NCBI GenBank assembly: GCA_024280575.1
Contig: JAJRPV010000003.1
Span: 23,666-87,665, forward strand
DNA: 64,000 nt
Origin: Campylobacterales bacterium
GTDB lineage: Bacteria; Campylobacterota; Campylobacteria; Campylobacterales; Sulfurospirillaceae
Reading direction: 5' to 3'
Under the pieces are notes generated by a model. The model saw only the letters and a program-made list of their open reading frames with translations, was not told where the DNA came from and did no database searches. Shown piece after piece: positions 36,603 through 46,645 of the stretch. Position 1 is the stretch's first letter; each line of letters starts with the position of its first letter. Position numbers and translations under genes: made by a program.

Positions 36603-37772
36603 CTACTCATAAACTTCAACGAAGTCTTTTATTCTTTGTATTCCTTTTTTGATACTTTCATCATCCGTAGCAAATGAAAATCTAAAGTAACCTTCGCTTC
36701 CAAAACCAATACCAGGAACAGTAGCAACACCTTTTTCTTCCAATAATCTTTTACAAAAATCTAGCGAATTATCGGTAAAATTTTTAATATTTACAAAAAG
36801 ATAAAAAGCTCCACTGGGGTTTATAACACTCAAACCTTTTATATCTCCGAAAAGTTTCACGGCTAAATTTCGTCTTTTTTCAAATTGAATTCTCATGGCT
36901 TCTATATCAGTATCAGCTTCACCCAAAAGTGCAGGAATTGCGGCTTTTTGTGTTATAGAATTAATATTTGATGTACTTTGGCTTTGTAACTTTTTCATAC
37001 TGGCAGTTAACTCTCTGATTGGACATGCCAAATACCCAAATCTCCATCCTGTCATCGCAACTGACTTGCTTAAACCATTGATTGTTATAGGTCTATTATA
37101 CATGTCTTCGCTAATACTGGCAGTTGATGTAAATTTTAAACCATCATATACAAGTTTTTCATACATTTCATCAGATGCAACCAATACTTTAGTGCCTTTT
37201 AAAACTTCTGCTAAACCTTCAAGTTCCTTTTTAGTATAAACCGAACCTGTTGGATTTGATGGAGAATTTAAAATCAATAATTTTGTTTTATTTGTTATTG
37301 CATCACTTAATTGCTCAGGAGTAATCTTAAAACCGGCACTATCATCTGTTGATATCTCGATAATCTTACCGCCTGCATATTTAATAATCTCAGGGTAAGT
37401 AACCCAATAAGGTGCAGGAACTATTACTTCATCTCCTTCATTAATTAAAGCTTGAGTTAAATTAAAAAGAGACTGCTTAGCTCCAACACTAGCTATTATA
37501 TCGCCCATATCATACACTAAATTATTTTCTTTTCTCAACTTCACCTTAATAGCTTTTATTAACTCAGGGTTTCCGGCAACTGCAGTGTATTTGGTAAATC
37601 CATCCATGACAGCCCTGATAGCTGCATTTTTGATAATTTGCGGTGTATCAAAGTCCGGTTCACCTGCTGAAAAACTAAGTACATCTCGACCGTCAGCTTT
37701 CATCTGTTTTGCCAAAGCTGTGATAGCTAAAGTCATCGATTCTGATAATGATTATATTCTTGTTGATAACAT
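36603..37772 (-). pseudogene. aspC: Aspartate aminotransferase with a stop at codon 7
   Basis: Class I PLP aminotransferase of 389 codons. From ATG 37772, preceded by AAAGGA, the frame reads MLSTRI, then TAA (37754-37752), then SLSESMTLAITALAKQMKAD, which is exactly the usual N-terminus (MLSxRIxxLSESMTLAI). The rest is intact: 'FSAGEPDFDTP', 'PAPYWVTYPEI', 'NSPSNPTGSVY', PLP Lys in 'INGLSKSVAMTGWRFGYLA', Arg in 'FRFSFA'. Met at codon 13 (37736) could serve as a restart, giving a protein 12 residues short. Intact residues elsewhere suggest a recent lesion or an error. Confidence 0.88.
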
Positions 37773-37775
37773 TTT

Positions 37776-38498
37776 TTATTCCTTTACTGATTTTAAAAAT
37801 TGTTTATAAATTGCCTCTAACTCTATATCTTTTTCTATTAATTCTTTATCTTTATGTTGAGTATTAATTGCCGTTTCGATAGCCTTAATTCTCTTAAACA
37901 GGTATATAAAAAGCTCTTTATTGATATCTGGTATTTTATTGTGTGCCATAGGGTTTTTATCTCTTCCTTTTTTGATGACACGAGCAGGAATTCCAACCGC
38001 TGTCGAGTTGTCTTCAACAGAGTTTACAACTACTGAATTTGAGCCGATACGACAATTTTTACCTATAACAATATCTCCTAAAACTTTCGCACCCGCTCCG
38101 ATAACACTTCCACTTTGTACTGTTGGGTGCCTTTTTTGACCACGATTAAGGTTGACGCCTCCAAGAGTTACCCCTTGATAAATCAAAATATCATTTTCTA
38201 TAATCGTTGTTTCTCCGACAACAACACCAAAAGCATGATCTAGAAAAACTCTTCTTCCTATCGTAGCTGCCGGGTGTATATCTATATTGGTTATAAATTG
38301 ATTTAATCCCATGATGGCTCTAGCTACTCTTTTAAAACCTTTTCTATATAAAATATTTGCAAATCTATATGTTACAATAGCCCAAACTCCGGGATAATTA
38401 AAAAAAAGTTCAACTCTCGAATTTATAGCAGGGTCATTTTTAAGAGGCTGTGAAAAATCCTCTTTTATCTGTTGCCATAAACCAATCTTGCCTGTCAT
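37776..38498 (-). CDS. cysE: Serine O-acetyltransferase
   Basis: 240 aa hexapeptide acyltransferase making O-acetylserine for cysteine synthesis. 'DIHPAATIGRRVFLDHAFGV' with the catalytic His/Asp, 'VVGETTIIENDILIYQGVTL', 'GGVNLNRGQKRHPTVQ' and 'VVNSVEDNSTAVGIPARVI' are conserved. The short N-terminal helical domain is normal for the epsilon/plant-type enzyme. It ends 3 bp before aspC starts, in one leftward operon. Confidence 0.94.
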   Translation of the reverse strand: MTGKIGLWQQIKEDFSQPLKNDPAINSRVELFFNYPGVWAIVTYRFANILYRKGFKRVARAIMGLNQFITNIDIHPAATIGRRVFLDHAFGVVVGETTIIENDILIYQGVTLGGVNLNRGQKRHPTVQSGSVIGAGAKVLGDIVIGKNCRIGSNSVVVNSVEDNSTAVGIPARVIKKGRDKNPMAHNKIPDINKELFIYLFKRIKAIETAINTQHKDKELIEKDIELEAIYKQFLKSVKE

Positions 38499-38509
38499 AT
38501 ACTTGTCCT

Positions 38510-40336
38510 TTAATTTATAGTCTTTAGGTATCCATTATCGTTTAAAAAAAGATAAATTTCGCCTAATATTGATTTCTTCGCCTGATCATCAATCAAATCT
38601 GAATTTTCGATTTTTTTACTTAATATATCAGTTATCTCTTTTGTGTCATAATCCAAATCCTCTATTATATCAATAATACTCTGAGCTTCCAATATATTTT
38701 TAATTTCATATCCATCATCACTTAAAATGATTGTGGCTTCACTCGGATGAGTAAAAAGATTGTGCTTCATACCTAAAACCTCTTGATATGCACCCACTAA
38801 AAAGAAGCCTAGAAAATAATCCTCTTTTGTAACATCCAAATCATGCAAAAAAAGAGGTTGTTCCCTATTGTAGCTAATCTCTCCGTCGCTATCACATGTG
38901 ATATCCCAAATCGAAGCAGAGCGGGTCGGTTTTTCATCTAATCTATCAAGTGGCATAACAGGAAAATTTTGCTCTATACCCCAAAAATCAGGTAAACTTT
39001 GAAACAGAGAAAAATTTATAAGGTATCTCTCTTGTATCATATCTTGAATCTGCAATAGCTCCTTAGAATCTTTATCTTTTAAAAGAATTATAGCTTTTTT
39101 GATGATTAGATTAACTAGTATTTCCGTATTGCTTCTGTCTATAAGGTCAATATAGCCCAAATCAAAAAGTGTCAAAAGAGAATTCATATGATCTATACTG
39201 TCATGCAAATATTCTTGCGCATAAACACTGTCTATTGTGGTATAAAGCTCATAAAGCTCTTGAATTAGGGGAGGATTTTCTTCTTTTAACTTCAGTTTCT
39301 CTTCCGTATATTCTTGAGAAAAGAGTTCAAGCACAGGCGCTATCAAAACTGCATGCGAAGCCGCTATATATCTGCCTGATTCTATGTAAATGTCAGGTTC
39401 TTTTACTTTCTTGTGAGTTGATATGTCTTTTAGCAGATAAACAACATCATTTGCATACTCTCGCAGTGTGTAATTTCGTTTTATCTCATCTTTGTGCTGA
39501 GAATATTCAATAGCCAAACCGCCGCCAAGATTGATGGATTTCAGTCCATCTGCCCCCATCTTTTTTAGTTGAGCATATATATTCCCGGCTTCTCTGAGAG
39601 CTTTTTTAAGTGGTCCGATTTCTGAGATTTGAGAGCCTATATGAAAATGAATCATCGTAAATTTCTCTATAAGACCGGCGGATTTGAGCATATTTATAGC
39701 TTCTATCAACTCAGTTGAAGTTAGACCAAATTTTGAATTTATACCACCACTTTTTGCCCAGATACCTATACCGGAACTGTGAAGCCTGATGCGAAGCCCA
39801 ATATTTGGAATATGGGAAAATCTTTTTTTGTTGATTTTAATTATATTTTTTAACTCACTTAATCCTTCGATTGTAAGAGTTATATCATGTCCCATCTCTT
39901 TTGCTATGAATCCCAAAGATATCATCTCTTCGTCTTTAAAGCCATTGACTGTTATGGGCGAATTTTCACTGTTATAAGCCATGGCAAGAAGGAGTTCCGC
40001 TTTACTTCCGGCTTCTAATCCATAGTTATATTTTTCACCGATTTGCACTAAATTTTTGACAAAATTTGGATATTGATTGACCTTCAACGGATAAACTGCA
40101 TTAAATGAGCCTCTGTAATTAAACTCATTTTTAGCATTTTTAAAATTTTCATAAATCAAATCTATCTGCTTTTCTATTAGATGAGGAAACCGCAAAAGTA
40201 TAGGTCCTCTGATACCTTTTTCTCTTATCTCTTTGGTTATTTTTACTAAAGACGGTTTGCTTTTATGATTTATTTTTACCTTTTTGTTATCTATAAAAAA
40301 GTTATCATTTGACCAAATATCTATACCATAGTCCAA
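38510..40336 (-). CDS. speA: Biosynthetic arginine decarboxylase
   Basis: 608 aa PLP enzyme of fold III that makes agmatine for polyamine synthesis. 'VYPLKVNQYPNFVKNLVQIG' contains the PLP Lys, 'YGLEAGSKAELLLAM', 'MIHFHIGSQISEIGPLKKAL', 'SINLGGGLAIEY' and 'YIESGRYIAASHAVLIAPVL' follow, and 'ITCDSDGEISY' lies in the C-terminal barrel. Length is normal. Position between cysE and hisS is shared with other Campylobacterota. Confidence 0.95.
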   Translation of the reverse strand: MDYGIDIWSNDNFFIDNKKVKINHKSKPSLVKITKEIREKGIRGPILLRFPHLIEKQIDLIYENFKNAKNEFNYRGSFNAVYPLKVNQYPNFVKNLVQIGEKYNYGLEAGSKAELLLAMAYNSENSPITVNGFKDEEMISLGFIAKEMGHDITLTIEGLSELKNIIKINKKRFSHIPNIGLRIRLHSSGIGIWAKSGGINSKFGLTSTELIEAINMLKSAGLIEKFTMIHFHIGSQISEIGPLKKALREAGNIYAQLKKMGADGLKSINLGGGLAIEYSQHKDEIKRNYTLREYANDVVYLLKDISTHKKVKEPDIYIESGRYIAASHAVLIAPVLELFSQEYTEEKLKLKEENPPLIQELYELYTTIDSVYAQEYLHDSIDHMNSLLTLFDLGYIDLIDRSNTEILVNLIIKKAIILLKDKDSKELLQIQDMIQERYLINFSLFQSLPDFWGIEQNFPVMPLDRLDEKPTRSASIWDITCDSDGEISYNREQPLFLHDLDVTKEDYFLGFFLVGAYQEVLGMKHNLFTHPSEATIILSDDGYEIKNILEAQSIIDIIEDLDYDTKEITDILSKKIENSDLIDDQAKKSILGEIYLFLNDNGYLKTIN

Positions 40337-40340
40337 ATTA

Positions 40341-41555
40341 TTATCCTAATAACTCATTGGCAGTTATACTTTTTTCTTCTTTATTTTGTAAGTCTTTTAC
40401 CCAAACTAAATCTTTGGCCAATTCATCCTCTCCTACACATACACAATATCTTGCATTTTGTTTATCTGCATTTTTAAGGTGTGCCTTTAAGGATTTTTTA
40501 TTGTATTCCAAATTAACTTTTTTTGTTTTTCTCATATTTATTGCCAACTCAAAACAGAGATCACTTGCCTCATCACAAAGAGCACCGATATAGTATCCTT
40601 CTCTCGCAGTTTCAGACATCACTATAAGGTCTATCAGTCTCTCTATGCCCATAGCAAACCCGATGCCGGAAGTCGGTTTTCCATCTAAATACTCGACCAA
40701 CTTATCATATCTTCCGCCACCTGCTATCGCACTTTGCGCACCAATTTCATCACTTACAAATTCAAATGCTGTTTTATTATAATAATCAAGCCCACGGACT
40801 AATTTCGGATTTATGGTGTATTTGACATCAAATTTATCCAATATGCTTTTTAACTGAGTAAAATCATCTCTACATGTAGAGCATAAATTATCCAAAAGAA
40901 GAGGGGCATCTTGGTATATCTCTTGACAGCTTTTAACCTTGCAATCAAGCACTCTTATAGGATTTGTATCTCTTCTTCTTTTGCAATCATCACAAATATC
41001 ATCTTCATCTTGCAAAAAATTTACCAACTTTTCTTTGTATTTAGGCATACATTCACTACACCCCAAAGAGTTCAATTCTAACTTATATCCAATACCAAAA
41101 AAATCCAACATCTCTTTTAGCATAAGAATAATTGTAGCATCTTCTTTTATATTTGCTTGATTAAAAGATTCTACTCCAAACTGGTGAAACTCTCTGAGTC
41201 TTCCTTTTTGCGGTCTTTCATATCTAAACATAGGTCCATGATAAAAAAACTTTTTCTTCACTCCGGCACGATCAAACTTTTGCTGTATAAATGCTCTTAC
41301 AACTCCGGCTGTTCCTTCCGGTCGCATACAAACATCATTGTTTCCTTTGTCGATAAATTGGTACATCTCTTTTCCGACGATATCGCTACTCTCGCCAACA
41401 CTTCTTTTAAAAAGTGCAGTCTCTTCGAGTATCGGCGTTTCGATATATTCATATCCGTAATTTTTAGCAATCCTGCTACAATTTTCAACAAAATATATGT
41501 ATCTTTGACTATTAGGGGAAAGTAAATCTTTCATGCCTCTAAGCGCTTGTATCAT
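40341..41555 (-). CDS. hisS: Histidyl-tRNA synthetase
   Basis: 404 aa class II synthetase. 'MIQALRGMKDLLSPNSQRY', motif 2 'KFFYHGPMFRYERPQKGRLR', 'EFHQFGVES', histidine-specific 'LVRGLDYYNKTAFEF' and 'AIAGGGRYDKLVEYL' and motif 3 'SGIGFAMGIERL'. ATG 41555 follows AAAGGA by 9 bp; an in-frame TTG at 41561 is a weaker choice. The start overlaps the end of tmk. Confidence 0.95.
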   Translation of the reverse strand: MIQALRGMKDLLSPNSQRYIYFVENCSRIAKNYGYEYIETPILEETALFKRSVGESSDIVGKEMYQFIDKGNNDVCMRPEGTAGVVRAFIQQKFDRAGVKKKFFYHGPMFRYERPQKGRLREFHQFGVESFNQANIKEDATIILMLKEMLDFFGIGYKLELNSLGCSECMPKYKEKLVNFLQDEDDICDDCKRRRDTNPIRVLDCKVKSCQEIYQDAPLLLDNLCSTCRDDFTQLKSILDKFDVKYTINPKLVRGLDYYNKTAFEFVSDEIGAQSAIAGGGRYDKLVEYLDGKPTSGIGFAMGIERLIDLIVMSETAREGYYIGALCDEASDLCFELAINMRKTKKVNLEYNKKSLKAHLKNADKQNARYCVCVGEDELAKDLVWVKDLQNKEEKSITANELLG

Positions 41556-42129
41556 AAACAAATTCCTTTATTGTGTTGTGTATATTTTCTATGCTTTTTG
41601 ATGCATCTATCACTAAAACTTTCACGGGGAGACTATTTAGAACATCTACCATCAAATCTTGTACTTTAAGAAGATAATCTATCCCTCTTAACTCTATATT
41701 GTCATGGCTTTTTGACGCTAGTCTTTGCACCATCAAATCTTTGTTTGTTTTAAACAAAACCACTTTATCAGGCAAGTGTCCGTCCAATGCAAACTTATTC
41801 ATCAAAATCAAAAAATCTTTATCAAGTGTCGGATGGTTTGCTAAAGCATAAGATATGCCGGAGATCATACCCCTGTCTGAGATGATGATTGTATCTTTAC
41901 TATTTTTTATATTTTCTTCAAAATTTTGAGCTCTGTCGGCTAAAAATAAAAACAACTCAGCGTTAAAGGATATATCATGTTTACTCTCTAAGATAATCTC
42001 TCTTAATTTCTCACCAAGTTTAGTTCCTCCAGGCTCCCTCACTGTGATAACATTTTCAAAAGTCTTCTCAAACAACTCTATTTGCGTACTTTTCCCCGTT
42101 GTATCAATTCCTTCAAAAATCACATACAT
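41539..42129 (-). CDS. tmk: Thymidylate kinase
   Basis: 196 aa. P-loop 'FEGIDTTGKSTQIELF', 'VREPGGTKLGEKLREIIL' (dTMP site), 'LFLFLADRAQNFEENI' and 'ISDRGMISGISYALA' give a complete enzyme phosphorylating dTMP. Starts at the end of coaD (1 bp overlap) and overlaps hisS by 17 bp, so translation is coupled along the operon. Confidence 0.94.
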   Translation of the reverse strand: MYVIFEGIDTTGKSTQIELFEKTFENVITVREPGGTKLGEKLREIILESKHDISFNAELFLFLADRAQNFEENIKNSKDTIIISDRGMISGISYALANHPTLDKDFLILMNKFALDGHLPDKVVLFKTNKDLMVQRLASKSHDNIELRGIDYLLKVQDLMVDVLNSLPVKVLVIDASKSIENIHNTIKEFVYDTSA

Positions 42130-42608
42130 TATTTTTCACTTTTTAAATATTTAAGTATCTCTTTTGGCACTAGATGACTGGCATCGCCGTTGTGCCTTAC
42201 TATATCTCGCACAACTGTTGAGCTTATAAAGGCATGCTCCAAACTTGGCATTAAGTATATTGTGTCTATATTTTTATCCATTGAGGCATTTGCATATCCG
42301 ATTTGAAGTTCATATTCAAAATCACTTACGGCTCGGAGTCCTCTGATTATAGTGTTTACATGTAGCTCTTGACAAAAATTAACCAAAAGAGAGTAAAAAG
42401 GTAAAACTTTCACACCTGATATCTCCTCAAGACTTACTTCCGCCATCAAAACTCTTGTATCCAAATCAAACATAGGTTTTTTATTTCCCGAATCTGCAAC
42501 ACCGACAATCACTTCATCAAAAATTTTTCGAGCTCTTTTTATAACTGATATATGCCCTAAGGTAATAGGGTCAAAAGTTCCCGGATATATAGCTATTCTT
42601 CGCGTCAT
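42129..42608 (-). CDS. coaD: Phosphopantetheine adenylyltransferase
   Basis: 159 aa, penultimate step of coenzyme A synthesis. 'IAIYPGTFDPITLGHISVIK' with the (T/S)xGH nucleotide motif, 'RGLRAVSDFEYELQIGYANA' and 'YLMPSLEHAFISSTVVRDI' are conserved. ATG 42608 lies in a TAATG overlap with the ubiX stop behind GGAGAGG; an upstream in-frame ATG (42620) is inside ubiX and has no better support. Confidence 0.94.
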   Translation of the reverse strand: MTRRIAIYPGTFDPITLGHISVIKRARKIFDEVIVGVADSGNKKPMFDLDTRVLMAEVSLEEISGVKVLPFYSLLVNFCQELHVNTIIRGLRAVSDFEYELQIGYANASMDKNIDTIYLMPSLEHAFISSTVVRDIVRHNGDASHLVPKEILKYLKSEK

Positions 42609-43129
42609 TATCCTCTCCATTTTTCAAATAAATTATGTTCGATTCCCAATAAATCAAACCATTTTCCAATCAAGAAATCTTCCATACTACTTAAAGATTT
42701 TATATTTGCATAATAACCCAAAACAGGTGGCGCGATTATAACTCCAAGTCTTGAAAGTTTAAGCATATTTTCCAAAGCTATAGCAGAAAATGGCATCTCT
42801 CTCGGAGCTAAGATCAATTTTCTTTGCTCTTTTATCATCACTGACGCACTTCTTGTTATGAGGTTATCGCTTATACCACAAGATATTTTTGCCAAAGTGT
42901 TCATACTGCCAGGCACTACTATCATCACATCTGCTCCAAAAGAGCCGGAAGAAACGGGAGCAGCTAAGTTTGTATTTTCTAAAAAAACTCTGTTTTCTTC
43001 TCTTTTTAGTACGGTTTTTGAGTTGTCAGAATAAATTATGTATTTCTCGATGTCATCAGGTAATTTTTCTATAAATTTTTCACCCAATCTAACCCCGCTA
43101 GCACCGCTAATCGCAATTATTAACTTCAT
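42608..43129 (-). CDS. ubiX: Flavin prenyltransferase UbiX
   Basis: 173 aa flavodoxin-like protein that makes prenylated FMN for UbiD decarboxylases. 'AISGASGVRLGEKFIEKLP', 'PVSSGSFGADVMIVVPGSMN' plus 'TLAKISCGISDNLITRSASV' and 'LAPREMPFSAIALENMLKLS' with 'GVIIAPPVLGYY' are the family motifs. It sits between flgA and coaD, an order common in the phylum. Confidence 0.94.
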   Translation of the reverse strand: MKLIIAISGASGVRLGEKFIEKLPDDIEKYIIYSDNSKTVLKREENRVFLENTNLAAPVSSGSFGADVMIVVPGSMNTLAKISCGISDNLITRSASVMIKEQRKLILAPREMPFSAIALENMLKLSRLGVIIAPPVLGYYANIKSLSSMEDFLIGKWFDLLGIEHNLFEKWRG

Positions 43130-43139
43130 ATTGTTTTTC

Positions 43140-44012
43140 TCATTCCTGTATCAAAGCTGTTTTCAATGATACTATTTTTGCTTTATATACTCTTCCTGCG
43201 ACTGTTCTTATTTGAACAATATCCCCTATATTTGCATCACTTAAAAGATGAGAATCAATCTCCAAAATAAGATTTCCGTCTTTTAAAATCGCTTTGATAT
43301 ATTCGCCTTTTAAAATAGCCTTTTTAATTTTGAAATTATTCATACTCAAAATTGAGCCTTTTCTTATATATCCTTTGACTATATATCCATTTTGAAGGCT
43401 ATCTCTCAAGGCTCTTGCAGGAAGTTTATAAAAGTTGATTCTGGTTTTTATATAATCATTATTTTGTAGGATTTTACCGTTTCGCAAGCTATAATTTGCT
43501 TTAAGGATGATAATTGTGGCATCCATATCATATTTTAAATATACTTGTTTTCTTTTTTTCGCTCTTTTAAGAATCACGGAAAAACTTCCTTTTGCATGAT
43601 TTAGAGTGCTCTGCCTTAATTTAATTTTTTCTATATGATAAAAAGAGAGGTTAGGACTAAGCGAGGAGGGTGAAGTTATAAATATTTTTTTAATATGAAG
43701 GCTTGGAAATCTTTTTTTAAATTTATATATTAATTCGCTTTTAATCTTTTTTAAGTTTATAGGAATTTTGCAATTTTTAAAGAGTACGACTCCTTTTGAT
43801 AAGTCCGTTATATTTATGTCATTTTCTCTAAATTTTGATAGAATTTTCAAACTTGAAACTGTATATTTTGCTCGATTTAAAGGTAATTTTAGTATAAAAA
43901 AATTTTTTGTTTTTTGCTTGGTAATCAAAGATGCCGTTACATTTTTTAATCCATCAACACAATAACTCTCTTTCAAAAAGAATTTATCGCTTGAGTTTAG
44001 AAACGAAAGCAT
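43140..44012 (-). CDS. flgA: Flagellar P-ring assembly protein FlgA-like
   Basis: 290 aa. The C-terminal 130 residues carry the SAF/FlgA fold: '[20 protein letters not shown]', '[20 protein letters not shown]', '[20 protein letters not shown]' and the ending '[17 protein letters not shown]'. It should be a periplasmic chaperone for the flagellar P-ring. ATG 44012 is the first ATG after the tRNA but has no Shine-Dalgarno, and the hydrophobic part of the expected signal peptide ('[14 protein letters not shown]') begins before it, so the true start may be a non-ATG codon in the 17 bp spacer or the ATG may be lost. Start uncertain, function fairly sure. Confidence 0.8.
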   Translation of the reverse strand: MLSFLNSSDKFFLKESYCVDGLKNVTASLITKQKTKNFFILKLPLNRAKYTVSSLKILSKFRENDINITDLSKGVVLFKNCKIPINLKKIKSELIYKFKKRFPSLHIKKIFITSPSSLSPNLSFYHIEKIKLRQSTLNHAKGSFSVILKRAKKRKQVYLKYDMDATIIILKANYSLRNGKILQNNDYIKTRINFYKLPARALRDSLQNGYIVKGYIRKGSILSMNNFKIKKAILKGEYIKAILKDGNLILEIDSHLLSDANIGDIVQIRTVAGRVYKAKIVSLKTALIQE

Positions 44013-44029
44013 AAAAAGAAAGATTAAAA

Positions 44030-44104
<75 letters not shown>

Positions 44105-44122
44105 TTGGAGGATGAAATAGTA

Positions 44123-45334
44123 TCAAAAAATTCCTTTAAAATATATTATACTTATCTCTTCATTTTCTGTTATCAAATCTTGACTTTCATTTGTAATAAG
44201 CAAGCAGTTGCTGTAAACTAATGGGGCTATCATTCCTGAGCCATATTTGTTGTCATATGCTACAAAAAACTTTCCGTTTTTATATTTGCCAAGAACCAGA
44301 TTGGATCTATTTGCTTTTAATTTCAAATCTTTTGCCATCTTGGCTTTCAAAAAGTGATGTTCAAAATCATTATATCCTTGAAGTTTTTTAAGCATAGGAA
44401 TTAGAAGCAAGAAGGCATTTACATAAGCTGCGAGAGGATTTCCGGGCATTGAAGCAACTATCGTATCATCCATTTTTCCTATCATTGTAGGGCGACCAGG
44501 TTTTATATTGATTCCATGAAATAGTGGGGTTAAGCCGTTATATAAAAGCGCGTCTTCAACGAAATCCGCCTCTCCCATACTGATACCGCCTGTTGTGACA
44601 AGCACATTATACTTTTTCATTTGATTAAAATATTTCTTGCTTTGCTCCAAATTATCCGGTATCACTCCGCAATAATCCGCCTCGAAACCGTATGTTTGGA
44701 ATAGAGCTATCAGAGAAGTTGAATTTACATTGTATATCTGGCCATCATCCGCTTTTTCCCAAGGCTCTTTGAGCTCATTTCCCGTAGAAAAAATTCCTAT
44801 GGTGATTTTTTTATAAACTTCTATTTGAGATATACCTTGTGATGCTAGCATTGCTAAAACTGCTGAATCTATCAGAGTTCCTTTTGGAAACAGAGTTTCT
44901 CCAAAGGCGATCTCTTCACCTTTTTTTCTAAAGGCATTTCCTTTTTTTATATTGTTGGGAATTTGAACATTTTTATCATCAATCAATTTTGCATCTTCAA
45001 AAGCAACTATAGTGTCAGCACTTTGGGGGATTTTTGCTCCGGTCATTATCTTAAAGCATTCATTTTTCTCAAGGTTACTTTCCGCTTTATCACCTGCAAA
45101 TATAGTCTCTTTTATGTAGAGTTTTTTACCGGCATCACTATATTTAACAGCATATCCATCAAGGGCGGAGTTATCAAAAGAGGGTAAATCTTTTACACAT
45201 GTAATATCTTCAGCCAAAACAGATCCAAGAGCATTGAATATAGAAATAAAATATTTTAACGGTAGCTTGTGACCAATCATATCAAGTGAAAGTTTTTGTG
45301 CATCCTTAAGTGGCGTTGATGTAAATTTTTGCAT
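44123..45334 (-). CDS. moeA: Molybdopterin molybdenumtransferase
   Basis: 403 aa, inserts molybdate into adenylylated molybdopterin. 'LPSFDNSALDGYAVKYSDA', 'CFKIMTGAKIPQSADTIVAF', 'RKKGEEIAFGETLFPKGTLI', 'IGIFSTGNELKEP', 'LVTTGGISMGEADFVEDAL' and 'MPGNPLAAYVNAFLLLIPML' are the MoeA signatures. Implies molybdoenzymes such as nitrate or formate reductases elsewhere. Starts 3 bp after murA. Confidence 0.94.
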   Translation of the reverse strand: MQKFTSTPLKDAQKLSLDMIGHKLPLKYFISIFNALGSVLAEDITCVKDLPSFDNSALDGYAVKYSDAGKKLYIKETIFAGDKAESNLEKNECFKIMTGAKIPQSADTIVAFEDAKLIDDKNVQIPNNIKKGNAFRKKGEEIAFGETLFPKGTLIDSAVLAMLASQGISQIEVYKKITIGIFSTGNELKEPWEKADDGQIYNVNSTSLIALFQTYGFEADYCGVIPDNLEQSKKYFNQMKKYNVLVTTGGISMGEADFVEDALLYNGLTPLFHGINIKPGRPTMIGKMDDTIVASMPGNPLAAYVNAFLLLIPMLKKLQGYNDFEHHFLKAKMAKDLKLKANRSNLVLGKYKNGKFFVAYDNKYGSGMIAPLVYSNCLLITNESQDLITENEEISIIYFKGIF

Positions 45335-45337
45335 ATT

Positions 45338-46603
45338 TTACTCCTCTAATCTTTCTATGTTTGCACCAAGAGCTGAGAATTTTCCTTCTAGATTTTCATA
45401 TCCACGATCTAAGTGATAAATTCTGTGAATTCTCGTGGTACCTTTTGCGACAAGTGCAGCAAGAACTAAAGCCGAACTTGCCCTTAAATCTGTTGCCATT
45501 ACATCAGCTCCTATCAAATCCATATTCCCTTCAACTGTTGCACTGTGTCCTTTGAGTTTAATATTCGCACCCATTCTAGTCATCTCGCTTACATGCATAA
45601 ACCTATTTTCAAAAAGCTTTTCATCAATTATGCTAGTGCCGTTTGCCTGAGTACACAAAGCCATAAATTGAGCCTGAACATCTGTCGGAAATCCAGGATA
45701 TTCACTAGTTTCAATATCACTTGGTTTTATCTCAAGAGCCGGTAGTAAGGTGATGGAATTTTCATTAATATTAAAATTGAAACCCATTTGTTTAAGCTTT
45801 AGAGTGATTGATTCAATATGTTTTGGTATTACATTTACAATAGTAATTTTAGAATTTGTAATAGCACCTGCACAAAGATAAGTGCCGGCTTCTATGCGAT
45901 CTGGTATCACTTTGATATCTTTTAAATCAAGCAACTCTCCATAACTTCCGACTATGGTTAAGTTTGAAGTTCCTATGCCATCTATGCTCACTCCTGCCTC
46001 TTTTAAAAATTCACACAGTTGCACAACTTCTGGCTCTTTTGCTACATTTACAAGTTTTGTAACCCCGTGAGCTAGAGCTGCTGCCATAAGAATATTTTCA
46101 CTTCCCGTAACTGTCACCTTGTCAAAGATAATAGTAGTGCCTTTTAGTCCATCTGGTGCTTTGGCAACTACATAACCCTGTTTCAGCTCGATGGTAGCAC
46201 CCATTTGCTCCAAAGCTTTAAGATGCAAATCAATAGGTCTTTGACCGATAGCACAGCCTCCGGGCATCGAAACTTCACAATGTCCGAATCTTGCCAACAA
46301 TGGCCCTAAAGTTAGTATTGAAGCTCTCATCTTTCGCACGATATCATAATTGGCACAAGCAGATTTAACCGGTACTGTATTAATCGTAACAATATTTTTT
46401 TCAAGATTTGTTTTTGCACCTAAATTTTCAAGTAGTTTTAAAAGTGTTTTGACATCAACAACTTCCGGAATATTCGATAAAGTTATTTCATTTTTAGATA
46501 ACAGCGTAGCCGCAAGAAGAGGCAAAGCAGCATTCTTGGCACCAGAAATGCAAACAGAACCTTTTAACTTCTGTTTGCCTTTTATAGATAAATAATGTAG
46601 CAA
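45338..46603 (-). CDS. murA: UDP-N-acetylglucosamine 1-carboxyvinyltransferase
   Basis: 421 aa, first committed step of peptidoglycan synthesis. '[20 protein letters not shown]', '[16 protein letters not shown]', the loop '[20 protein letters not shown]' with the catalytic Cys (fosfomycin target), 'ASGTYLCAG'-type '[20 protein letters not shown]' and '[19 protein letters not shown]' are complete. First gene of the leftward run that continues through moeA, tRNA-Gly and flgA. Confidence 0.96.
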   Translation of the reverse strand: MLHYLSIKGKQKLKGSVCISGAKNAALPLLAATLLSKNEITLSNIPEVVDVKTLLKLLENLGAKTNLEKNIVTINTVPVKSACANYDIVRKMRASILTLGPLLARFGHCEVSMPGGCAIGQRPIDLHLKALEQMGATIELKQGYVVAKAPDGLKGTTIIFDKVTVTGSENILMAAALAHGVTKLVNVAKEPEVVQLCEFLKEAGVSIDGIGTSNLTIVGSYGELLDLKDIKVIPDRIEAGTYLCAGAITNSKITIVNVIPKHIESITLKLKQMGFNFNINENSITLLPALEIKPSDIETSEYPGFPTDVQAQFMALCTQANGTSIIDEKLFENRFMHVSEMTRMGANIKLKGHSATVEGNMDLIGADVMATDLRASSALVLAALVAKGTTRIHRIYHLDRGYENLEGKFSALGANIERLEE

Positions 46604-46645
46604 AATATATCCTTGTAGTTTTATAAAAACATTATATGATATATT

